NCBI RefSeq assembly: GCF_030065885.1
Contig: NZ_JASJCS010000006.1
Location: 16,469-80,468 of the forward strand
From: Ilumatobacter sp.
GTDB taxonomy: Bacteria > Actinomycetota > Acidimicrobiia > Acidimicrobiales > Ilumatobacteraceae
Direction of reading: 5' to 3'
Length of the DNA: 64,000 bases
Part shown: piece by piece, positions 33,424 through 41,042 of the stretch
Layout: each line of letters opens with the position of its first letter
How positions within the stretch are numbered: the first letter of the stretch is position 1
Program-made: the position numbers and the translations under genes
Notes under the pieces: generated by a model
Databases searched by the model: none
What the model was told of the DNA's origin: nothing
Seen by the model: only the letters and a program-made list of their open reading frames with translations

Positions 33424-35622
33424 TCAGCCCAGGTCGATCGCGACGGTGACACCGGCTGGGTCGCCGGCGAATCGGGCCACGGTGACCTCGTGGATGCCGG
33501 CCGGCTCGATCCACGCGTGTGCTGCAGGGTCGCGGGTCGCGAGGGCCGCACGGGGCACCGTGAGCTCGACCCGCTCGGTCGCTCCGGCTGCGACGGCGAC
33601 CCGGCGGAAGCCGACGAGGCGGCGCGGCGCCTCTGCGTCGGGGAGCCGGGCAGAGACCTGCACGACGTCGGCGCCGTCGCGGGCTCCGACGTTCGCCACC
33701 CTCACGCCGACGAGCACGTCGCCACCATCGGTCACGGTCACCCCCACCTCACCGAGCTCGTAGTCGCTGTACGAGAGCCCGAAGCCGAAGGGGTACGCAG
33801 GTCGGTGGCCGGCTCGCTCGGCGTGCCACCAGCCGTGCCACCGGTCGTACGTGAACGAGTCCGCGTCACGATCGAAGGGCGGCAAGTGGGCCTCGTCGGC
33901 GGGCACGGTGAACGGCAGCCGTGCGGACGGGTTGACGTCACCGAACAGCACGTCGGCGAGGCCGGGTCCGGCTTGATCGCCGCCGTAGAACATCTGGAGC
34001 ACGGCTGCCACCGACGTGTCCCACTCCGACGTGATCACTGCGCTGCCGGCCTGGACGACGACCACGGTGCACCGGTTCGCCGCCGCGACGGCGTCGATCA
34101 GGTCGACCTGTTCGGCCGGGAGTCGCAGTGTCGTGCGGTCGCCGCCGCGTGAGAAGCCCACGCCGGGCCGGCCGCGGTAGTGGTCGGGCGGCGTGACGGC
34201 GGGCAGCTCGGCGATGCGGGCGCGGAACTCATCGACGACCTCGGCCTCGTCGGCCGCGGGGAAGAGGTGGCGGAGGTCGACACCGAGGTCGCCGATGAAC
34301 TCGCCCTCGTCGTCGGCCGTGTAGCCGACCACGACGACCGCGACATCGGCCCGAGCTGCGACGCGGGCGGCCTCGGCCTGATCACCGCCGTCCGCGAACG
34401 CCACGTCGCCGACCCGTGCGCGCAGGCCGTCGAGCACGGGGACCGCGGCGTGCGTCCAGACGTCGCTCGAACCGCCGTCGCCGAGGTTGACCTCGGCGGC
34501 CAGGGGCCCGATCACGGCCAGCGAGGCGCGAGCGTCGAGCGGCAATGCCGGCGCATCGTCGAGCTGCTCGTTGCGCAAGAGCACGACCGAGCGTCCTGCG
34601 ACCTCGCGGGCCAGGTCGGCGTGCGCGTCGATGCGGGTGGGCACGGCCGGCCCCCCGAGGTCGCCTGCGGACAACGTGCCGGCGAACCGCAGCAGGGTCG
34701 CGATCACCCGCGTGACGGCGACGTCGACGTCGGCCCACGCCACGTCACCCGACTCGAGGGCCGACCGCAGGTGGCTCGCCCGCACCATCCGGTACGGCAT
34801 CTCGATGTCGAGCCCTGCGGCGACCGACCTCGCCGCATCGCGCATGCCGAAGATCCAGTCGCTGATGACGAAGCCCTCGAACCCCCACTCGTCGCGCAGC
34901 ACGCTGGTCAGCAGTTCCCGATGGTCACCGCAGTACGTGCCGTTGACCTGGTTGTAGGCGCTCATCACACAGGCGACCCCCTCGTCGACGATGCGCCGGA
35001 AGTGCGGCAGGTACACCTCGTGCAGGGCGACCTCGTCGACTGCGATGTCGACCTTGAACCGCGCGTTCTCCATCGAGTTCACGGCGAAGTGCTTGACGGT
35101 CGCCATCGCGTGACGCTGGATGCCGCGGGTCAGCGCGGCGCCCATCTCGCCGACGTGGTGCGGGTCCTCTCCGTACGTCTCCTGCGCTCTCCCCCACGCG
35201 GGATGTCGCAGGAGGTTGACGCACACGCCGCCGAACAGCGTGGCGCCGACCCGTCGCAGCTCGCGCCCGATCGCCTCACCGACACGCTCCTCGAGATCGG
35301 GGTCCCAGGTGGCACCCCGGGCGATGCTCACCGGGAAGCACGTCGCGTCGCCGATCACCACGCCGCGGGGTCCGTCCGAGAATTCGATGCCGGGGATGCC
35401 GAGGCGCTCGACCCTCGCCGCCCGGAACGTCGCCTGGTGGTAGCCGCCCTCGCCGAGGTGCTCGAGCCCGGCCCAGGTGGGGGCGTCGCCGTCGAGGCAC
35501 CAGAGCTGCTCCTCCGGCGTCATCTCGGCGACCAGCCGTGCTGCCTCCTCCCGCGCGTCCGCGCCGGCGGCGACCGACGCACATGCCGCCTCGAACGCAG
35601 ACTCGGCCGCGGTGTCGTCCAT
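33424..35622 (-). CDS. Glycoside hydrolase family 3 beta-glucosidase-like
   Basis: 732 aa: N-terminal GH3 TIM barrel (SDGPRGVVIG, NLLRHPAWGRAQETYGEDP, VKHFAVNSMENARF, GFEGFVISDWIFGM with nucleophile Asp), an alpha/beta sandwich with the acid/base region, then a fibronectin III-like C-terminal domain (FGFGLSYSDYELGEV, GADVVQVSARLPDAEAPRRL, AWIEPAGIHEV). Hydrolyses beta-linked glucosides or related sugars; no signal peptide, so intracellular. It is flanked by unrelated genes and has no sugar transporter nearby. Confidence 0.92.
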   Translation of the reverse strand: MDDTAAESAFEAACASVAAGADAREEAARLVAEMTPEEQLWCLDGDAPTWAGLEHLGEGGYHQATFRAARVERLGIPGIEFSDGPRGVVIGDATCFPVSIARGATWDPDLEERVGEAIGRELRRVGATLFGGVCVNLLRHPAWGRAQETYGEDPHHVGEMGAALTRGIQRHAMATVKHFAVNSMENARFKVDIAVDEVALHEVYLPHFRRIVDEGVACVMSAYNQVNGTYCGDHRELLTSVLRDEWGFEGFVISDWIFGMRDAARSVAAGLDIEMPYRMVRASHLRSALESGDVAWADVDVAVTRVIATLLRFAGTLSAGDLGGPAVPTRIDAHADLAREVAGRSVVLLRNEQLDDAPALPLDARASLAVIGPLAAEVNLGDGGSSDVWTHAAVPVLDGLRARVGDVAFADGGDQAEAARVAARADVAVVVVGYTADDEGEFIGDLGVDLRHLFPAADEAEVVDEFRARIAELPAVTPPDHYRGRPGVGFSRGGDRTTLRLPAEQVDLIDAVAAANRCTVVVVQAGSAVITSEWDTSVAAVLQMFYGGDQAGPGLADVLFGDVNPSARLPFTVPADEAHLPPFDRDADSFTYDRWHGWWHAERAGHRPAYPFGFGLSYSDYELGEVGVTVTDGGDVLVGVRVANVGARDGADVVQVSARLPDAEAPRRLVGFRRVAVAAGATERVELTVPRAALATRDPAAHAWIEPAGIHEVTVARFAGDPAGVTVAIDLG

Positions 35623-35662
35623 GCGGCGACAGTAGGCGGGCGCGTCCCGCCCGTTCGGAGTC

Positions 35663-36847
35663 CTACGCCGGTGCCGGGACGAAGCGGGCCGGGATCGGGA
35701 TCCGGTCGGCGCTGCGCGTGATCAGCGGGCCGACCACCGCGACGATCAGCACGTAGCAAGCGGCGAGTGCTTCGAGGTCGGGACCGTCGACGAGCTCGGA
35801 GCCGAGCGCGGCGATGACGATCGAGAACTCGCCGCGGGCGACCAGCGCGGTCCCGGCCCGGACCCTGCCCCGGGCGCCGACACCGGCGCGGCGCCCGGCA
35901 TACCAGCCGGTGGCCAGCTTGCTGATCACGGTGACGGCAGCGAGCGCCACCGCCGGCCCGATCGCGCCGACCAGGTCGGCGGGGTCGATGCGGAACGAGA
36001 ACACGACGAAGAACGTCGCTGCGAACAGGTCGCGGAGCGGCGTGATGAGCTCCATCGCCCGCTCGCCGACGTGACCCGAGAGTGCCAAGCCGACCAGGAA
36101 GGCACCGATCGCGCCCGACACCTCGATGCTCTGGGCCAGGCCGGCGACGAGCAGGGTGAGCCCGAAGACCGCGAGCAGCAGCGACTCGTCGGTGCCGCCA
36201 CCCAGGAGCCGTGTCAGCAGCCCGCCGAACCGCAGTGCGAGCAGCAGGATGACCATGACCGCGCCGACGGCCAGCACGACGCTGGTCGTGGTCTCGAGCG
36301 CCGACCCGCCGACCACCAGCGCCGCGACCACCGGGAGGTAGACCGCCATGGCCAGGTCCTCGATGACCAGCACGTTCAGGACCGACGGCGTCTCGCGGTA
36401 GCCGAGCCGGTCGAGGTCGAACAGCACCTTCGAGACGATGCCCGACGACGACACCCAGGTGACCCCACCCAGCAACACCGCGGCGAGCGGCGACCACCCC
36501 AGCAGCAGGCCGAGCCCGACGCCGGGCAACCCGTTGGCCAGCATGTCGACCGCCCCGGTCGGCAGACCGGTCCGGAGGCCGTCGCGCAGCTCGTCCTGGT
36601 CGTACTCGAGCCCGAGTGCGAGCAGCAGGAGCAGCACGCCGATCTCGGCGGCCAGCGAGATGAAGTCCTCGCTGACGTCGAGCGTGACGATGCCACCCTC
36701 ACCGACCGCGAGCCCGCCGAGCAGGTAGAGCGGCACGGCCGTCATGCCGAGCCGGCCGGCGAACCGGGCGAGGACGGCCAGCGCGAGCGCGACCGCACCG
36801 ATCTCGATGAAGGCGAGTGCCGCCTCCGACGAGCCGGCTGCGATCAC
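35663..36847 (-). CDS. CPA2-type cation:proton antiporter (KhtU/KefB-like membrane subunit)
   Basis: 394 aa, GTG start, about 12 membrane helices. CPA2 signatures: 'GEGGIVTLDVSEDFISLAAE', LLLLALGLEYDQDELRDGL, GVTWVSSSGIVSKVLFDLDR, 'SGAIGAFLVGLALSGHVGER' and 'VARGEFSIVIAALGSEL'. No TrkA-N domain is attached; the regulatory part is the preceding gene, whose stop overlaps this start (GTGA). Pairs of this kind in Bacillus (KhtU-KhtT) export potassium in exchange for protons. Confidence 0.9.
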   Translation of the reverse strand: MIAAGSSEAALAFIEIGAVALALAVLARFAGRLGMTAVPLYLLGGLAVGEGGIVTLDVSEDFISLAAEIGVLLLLLALGLEYDQDELRDGLRTGLPTGAVDMLANGLPGVGLGLLLGWSPLAAVLLGGVTWVSSSGIVSKVLFDLDRLGYRETPSVLNVLVIEDLAMAVYLPVVAALVVGGSALETTTSVVLAVGAVMVILLLALRFGGLLTRLLGGGTDESLLLAVFGLTLLVAGLAQSIEVSGAIGAFLVGLALSGHVGERAMELITPLRDLFAATFFVVFSFRIDPADLVGAIGPAVALAAVTVISKLATGWYAGRRAGVGARGRVRAGTALVARGEFSIVIAALGSELVDGPDLEALAACYVLIVAVVGPLITRSADRIPIPARFVPAPA

Positions 36848-37326
36848 GGCGCGAGCAGAGCGCGGAGCGCCGCCAGCCCGTCCGAGGTCCCCACGGCGAC
36901 CACCGTGTCGCCGACGGCGAAGGCGAACTCCGGATCTGGTGCCGGCACCGACGAGTACTCGCGTATCACTGCGACGACCGAGGCACCTGTCTTCGTGCGG
37001 TACATGCCGTCACCGATCGTGGTGCCCGCCGCAGGCGAATCGCCCGGGATGATGATCCACTCGATCGCCAGGCCCTCGATCTGCTGCTGCACGGCGCCGA
37101 GCCCTTCGGTCAGGTGCGCGGCGCCGAGCAACTCCGCCATCGTGCGGGTGTCCTCCTCGTCGAGGTGCAGCATCGACGTGCACGAGTCGGGGTCGGCGCG
37201 GTCGTAGACGAGCACGTCGTGGCGGCCGTCGTGGTACTGCAGCACGCCGACCACGTCGCCGGAAGCGGTGGTGAACTCGTGCCTGACGCCGACGCCAGGC
37301 AGCTTGATCTCGCGGACGATCGCCAT
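36844..37326 (-). CDS. KhtT-like regulatory subunit with RCK_C (TrkA-C) domain
   Basis: 160 aa. An N-terminal domain of the KhtT type (VREIKLPGVGVRHEFTTASG) and a C-terminal TrkA-C/RCK_C domain (about 75-160: GLAIEWIIIPGDSPAAGTTI, TGASVVAVIREYSS, FAFAVGDTVVAVGTSDGLAA). In the KhtTU systems this subunit binds nucleotides such as c-di-AMP and gates the antiporter. Its stop overlaps the antiporter start by 4 bases, so the two are made together. Confidence 0.88.
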   Translation of the reverse strand: MAIVREIKLPGVGVRHEFTTASGDVVGVLQYHDGRHDVLVYDRADPDSCTSMLHLDEEDTRTMAELLGAAHLTEGLGAVQQQIEGLAIEWIIIPGDSPAAGTTIGDGMYRTKTGASVVAVIREYSSVPAPDPEFAFAVGDTVVAVGTSDGLAALRALLAP

Positions 37327-37392
37327 GCGTGCAGTCTGGCAAGGATCGGGGCGTCGCGGTCACCCGTGCCCGCGGCGCCGCCGGCCGCGACG

Positions 37393-38049
37393 TCAGCGGG
37401 CGCGGACTCGGTCCCAGGCGGCCAGGGTCTCGTCGGCCATCACCCGGTGTTCGCGGGCGATGGCCCGGAACGTGCGGTCCTCGGTGCGGCCCGCGATCGC
37501 GACCGCACCGAACCGGTTGCCCTTGAAGTACGGGACGAGGTGGTCGGGCCGGAAGAACCCGCGCAGGTCGCCGGGCACCTCTCCGAACGGGCCACCCGGC
37601 GGTGGCTCGATCGGGTCCAGGTCGAGGCCGTCGAGCGCCGCGTAGACCTCGGCGTCGGTGGTGCGATCGGCGAAGTCACGGCCGTCGTACCGGTACACCT
37701 CGGCACCGTCCGGCGCGAGCACGATCATCCCCGGCCGGCCGATGCCGCCGCGTTCCTCGGGGTCGAACAGGCCGAGCGGTAGCAGGTACCGCTCACCGCC
37801 GGGGTCGGACACGTACAGCACGTTGGGCGTCGGCCAGCGCTCGAACATGCCGGCCTGACGCTGCTCGTCGTCGACGCTGATCGCGATCACTTCGGCGCCG
37901 GCGGCGTGGATGCGATCCGATTCGGCGCCCAGCCGCACGAGCTGGGCACAGCAGTACGGTCACCAATCGCCCCGATACGTCATGAGGATGACCGCCCGGC
38001 CGCCCCGACGGAGTCCCATGATCGGTTCGTACGCATCGGCGGCCTGCAT
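37393..38049 (-). CDS. Peroxiredoxin-like (AhpC/TSA) protein with in-frame TGA at the active-site Cys: candidate selenoprotein
   Basis: Reading from ATG 38049 the frame is open to TGA 37395-37393 except for one TGA at 37962-37960 (codon 30). The context is TYRGDW-[TGA]-PYCCAQLVRL; Cys-containing relatives have W-C-P-Y-C here, so TGA takes the place of the first redox Cys and would give a Sec-x-x-Cys motif. After it the redoxin fold continues intact (AAGAEVIAISVDDEQRQAGM, FDPEERGGIGRPGMIVLAPD, YRYDGRDFADR). Full length 218 residues. A 7-bp perfect hairpin starts 13 bases after the TGA, as expected for a bacterial SECIS. A start at GTG 37938 would cut off the active site and is unlikely. Function: thiol/selenol peroxidase or disulfide reductase. 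Sec machinery must exist elsewhere in the genome. Confidence 0.75.
37927..37947 (-). promoter_or_regulatory. SECIS-like hairpin downstream of in-frame TGA
   Basis: Read on the minus strand, GCCCAGC and GCTGGGC pair perfectly around TCGTGCG, starting 13 bases after the TGA at 37960. A U-G and a C-G closing pair inside the loop would leave a GUG apex with G first, the arrangement required by SelB in known bacterial SECIS elements; the lower stem can extend by one or two more pairs. Confidence 0.6.
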
Positions 38050-38101
38050 GGCGCGGCACCGTATCGGGTGCCATCGGCCGGCGTCGGGTCCGGGCCGGGG
38101 C

Positions 38102-38311
38102 TCAGCGTTCCTCGGTGTCGTCGACGGGAACCGAACGTTGCTGCTCGATCGCGTCGGCTTCGGGCACCTCGATCGGCAGGTCGAGCTCCTCGGGGAGCTC
38201 GTCGACGTCCTCGTCCGACGGATCGGCCTGACGTTCGTCGTCGATCACCGGCTCGTCCTCGCGGATGTCGCCGTCGGGTTCGAGATCGCGGGGCATCGAG
38301 TCGGTCTCCAT
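38102..38311 (-). CDS. Small acidic hypothetical protein
   Basis: 69 aa, very acidic (about 22 Asp/Glu), starting at ATG with a G-rich ribosome site (GAGGGGG) about 11 bases upstream. The C-terminal half (LPIEVPEADAIEQQRSVPVD) resembles the tail of a small acidic protein family common in actinobacteria with no known function; probably disordered. It lies 52 bp upstream of the TGA-containing peroxiredoxin-like gene on the same strand and may be co-transcribed with it. Confidence 0.65.
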   Translation of the reverse strand: METDSMPRDLEPDGDIREDEPVIDDERQADPSDEDVDELPEELDLPIEVPEADAIEQQRSVPVDDTEER

Positions 38312-38463
38312 GCCCCGATCATCCCCCCTCGGGCGACGGAACGCCAGGGAATCAAGGCCCTGGTCCGCTCCGAGCCTCCAGCAGAGGGCCGGCAGGGAGC
38401 CGGCGGACGGCCGCTGGAGGCCGAGGGAGGTCGTAGACGACGGTGGACGGCTAGCGTCGCTGC

Positions 38464-39294
38464 GTGGCATTGATCTCGGTCAACGATCTCGCGACCCAAC
38501 TCGACGACGCACAGCTCGTCGTCTGCGACGTGCGGTTCTCGCTCGCCGACCACGCGCAGGGCCGGCGCGACTACGACGAGGCACACCTGCCGGGTGCGGT
38601 CTTCGTCGACCTCCACACCGAGCTCGCCGGAACACCCGGACCGAACGGCGAGGGCGGCCGCCATCCCCTTCCGACCGTCGAGGAGTTCGCCGCGCTGCTC
38701 GGTCGCCTCGGCATCGGGCCGAGCAACTTCGTCGTCGCGTACGACGCAGCGGGCGGGGCGACGGCCTCCCGGCTGTGGTGGATGCTGCGGTCGATCGGGC
38801 ACGGCCGCGTGTCGGTGCTCGACGGCGGGCTCCCGGCATGGGTCGCCGCCGGTCATCCGGTGACCGCCGATCGAACCGACCGACCCCCGGCGACCTACCC
38901 GGTGCCGCCCGGCTGGACCGGCGTGGTCGACGCCGAAGCGGTGGCGGAGGGCGTCGCACTGGGCGCCACCGTCGTCGACTCACGGGCGGCCGAACGCTTC
39001 CGCGGCGAGGTCGAGCCGCTCGACCCGCGGGCCGGGCACATCCCGGGCGCAATCCATCGGTTCCACGGCGACAACGTCGGGGCCGACGGCACCCACCTGC
39101 CGCTCGATCAGCTGGCGGCCCGCTTCGCCGGTATCGGCGAGAGCCCGGTCGTCTACTGCGGGAGCGGTGTCACCGCCTGTCACAACCTCCTCGCGATGTC
39201 GCTCGTCGGTGTCAGCCGGGCACGCCTCTACGCCGGCTCGTGGAGCGACTGGTCGGCCGACCCGGATCGACCGGTCGCCACGGGCGACGCATGA
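38464..39294 (+). CDS. Sulfurtransferase with two rhodanese domains
   Basis: 276 aa from GTG. Tandem rhodanese domains: an inactive N-terminal one ('VVCDVRFSLADHAQGRRDYD', 'EAHLPGAVFVDLHTELAG') and a catalytic C-terminal one (TVVDSRAAERFRGEVEPLDP, AGHIPGAIHRF) with the active loop YCGSGVTAC. The CGSGV(T) loop is typical of 3-mercaptopyruvate sulfurtransferases, while thiosulfate sulfurtransferases more often have CRKGVT. It moves sulfane sulfur to thiols or cyanide. Divergent from the small acidic gene. Confidence 0.88.
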   Translation: MALISVNDLATQLDDAQLVVCDVRFSLADHAQGRRDYDEAHLPGAVFVDLHTELAGTPGPNGEGGRHPLPTVEEFAALLGRLGIGPSNFVVAYDAAGGATASRLWWMLRSIGHGRVSVLDGGLPAWVAAGHPVTADRTDRPPATYPVPPGWTGVVDAEAVAEGVALGATVVDSRAAERFRGEVEPLDPRAGHIPGAIHRFHGDNVGADGTHLPLDQLAARFAGIGESPVVYCGSGVTACHNLLAMSLVGVSRARLYAGSWSDWSADPDRPVATGDA

Positions 39295-39315
39295 CCCGAC
39301 GCGGCTGACGGTCGG

Positions 39316-41016
39316 TTAGCCTGCCGCGGCCCGCTGCTTGGCGGCCTTCCCGGGCTCGGCGGCTTTCCCGGCCTTGGCCTTGCCCGCCTTGCCGGCGGTC
39401 ACGCTCGCCCGCTTGTTCTTCGCGCCCTGCGACTTCTTTGCCCCCTGCGACTTCTTCGTGGCCCGCTTCTCCTTGGCCGGCTTGGCGGTCGACGTCGGCG
39501 GCGTCGGCGCACCGCGGCGACCCTCGGGCGGGCTCGGCGGCACCGCCCACTCGGCGCCGGTCGCCTCGAAGAGGCGCTCGACCTCTGCCACGTGGAGGTC
39601 GACGAGGTCCCACAGGTCAGGGATGAGGTCCCGGTCGGCGACCAGACCGAAGTCGAGCTTGTCCTCGTAGCTGTGCACCGTGATGTTGAGGCCGATGCCG
39701 TTGGCGATCGTCGAGACCGGGACGTAGTGGTCCATCTGGGCACCGGCGAAGAACAGCGGCTCGCGCGGGCCCGGCACGTTCGAGATCACGACATTGACCG
39801 GCAGGTTGACCCGGTCGGAGAGCCGCGCCATCAGCCGGACCGCGGCGGTGGCGACGACCGGCGACGTCGCCTCGGTCGCACGGGTCAGCGTGTCGGCCGG
39901 CACCAGGTCGAGCTGGTGCTTGGCGTCCTCCATGGCGCCCTGGCAGCGAAGCACGCGCTCGACGGGGTGGTCGCAATCGGTCGGGAGCACAGCCACGATC
40001 GACGAGACGCGGTTGGTCCAGGGGTCCTCCTCGAGGCCGGTGCGGATCGACACCGGCACCATCGCCCGCAGCGGTGCATCCGGCAGCGCGTCGTGGCGCA
40101 GGAGGTACTCGCGCAGCGCACCGGCGCAGATCGCCATGACGACGTCGTTGACGGTGCCACCGGTGGCGTCCTTGAGCCGCTTGATGTTCGACAGCGACGT
40201 CGAGCGCATCGCAAACCGCCGGTGCGGGCCGACGCTCTTGTTCCACGGCGTCGGCGGTGCGGGCGTGATCGGGAGCGAGACGCGCCGGACCTGCTCGCCG
40301 ACGGCCTCGGCCTGCTCGGACCGGCCCACCGCGCTGGTGATCAGATCGCGGCCACGCGAAGCGATCCCGCTCAGACTGTTGAGCCCTGCCGCGTCGGCGA
40401 GGTTGCGGACGAGGCGGAGGTTGAGTCGCGCCGCCTTGACCGGGTTGGCCGCGAGGTTCGACATCGTGTGCCGCAGCATCTCGGTGTCGGTCGGCAGCGT
40501 CTCGCCCTCCCATTCGACGGGCTCGAACTGCCACGGCGCGTCGGGGGTCAGGTCGGTGAACATCCGGAGCATGATCACACCGGCGGCGCCGTCGATCGTG
40601 GCGTGGTGGAACTTCGTGAGCATCGCCCAGCGGCCGTCACCCAGACCCTCGATGACGTAGACCTCCCACAGCGGATGGCGGCGATCCATCGGCCGGCCCA
40701 CGATGCGGGCGACCTGCTCGGCGAGCTGATCGGCAGCGCCGGGCGGTGCCAGCCCGATCTGACGAACGTGGAAGTCGAGGTCGAAGTGCGGGTCGTCGAA
40801 CCAGTACGGATGGTCGAGCCCGAACGGCACCTCGACCACCCGTCGGCGGAGCGGCTCGATGTGGCCGACCAGCGAGCCGAAGCGCTCGTAGACGGTCTGG
40901 AACGGGTCGAAGTCGGGGCTCGGGCGTTGGTAGATCGCCAGCCCGTTCACGTGCCCGTACGTGGTCGGCGTCTCCATGTAGAGGAACGCCGCGTCGAGGC
41001 CACTCAGCTGCTTCAT
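39316..41016 (-). CDS. Wax ester synthase/diacylglycerol acyltransferase (WS/DGAT)
   Basis: 566 aa. The condensation-domain active site FHHATIDGAAGV (HHxxxDG) follows MKQLSGLDAAFLYMETPTTY, the typical N-terminus; later NDVVMAICAGALREYLLRHD and 'NVVISNVPGPREPLFFAGAQ' complete the family. It esterifies acyl-CoA with long alcohols or diacylglycerol for storage lipid. The start is the ATG at 41016 (GAAGGGG upstream); the frame stays open further upstream only as a shadow of the acyl-CoA synthetase. A Lys/Ala-rich tail of about 55 residues (KPAKEKRATKKSQGAKKSQ onward) is unusual and may bind membranes, DNA or lipid bodies. Next to an acyl-CoA synthetase, its likely supplier. Confidence 0.92.
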   Translation of the reverse strand: MKQLSGLDAAFLYMETPTTYGHVNGLAIYQRPSPDFDPFQTVYERFGSLVGHIEPLRRRVVEVPFGLDHPYWFDDPHFDLDFHVRQIGLAPPGAADQLAEQVARIVGRPMDRRHPLWEVYVIEGLGDGRWAMLTKFHHATIDGAAGVIMLRMFTDLTPDAPWQFEPVEWEGETLPTDTEMLRHTMSNLAANPVKAARLNLRLVRNLADAAGLNSLSGIASRGRDLITSAVGRSEQAEAVGEQVRRVSLPITPAPPTPWNKSVGPHRRFAMRSTSLSNIKRLKDATGGTVNDVVMAICAGALREYLLRHDALPDAPLRAMVPVSIRTGLEEDPWTNRVSSIVAVLPTDCDHPVERVLRCQGAMEDAKHQLDLVPADTLTRATEATSPVVATAAVRLMARLSDRVNLPVNVVISNVPGPREPLFFAGAQMDHYVPVSTIANGIGLNITVHSYEDKLDFGLVADRDLIPDLWDLVDLHVAEVERLFEATGAEWAVPPSPPEGRRGAPTPPTSTAKPAKEKRATKKSQGAKKSQGAKNKRASVTAGKAGKAKAGKAAEPGKAAKQRAAAG

Positions 41017-41042
41017 GATCGCCCCTTCGGAGTCGTCGCCGC

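Noticed and set aside
37393..37938. Peroxiredoxin-like gene starting at GTG 37938
   Set aside because: It has no redox motif and starts inside the SECIS-like hairpin; the in-frame sequence upstream codes for the missing active site across a TGA.
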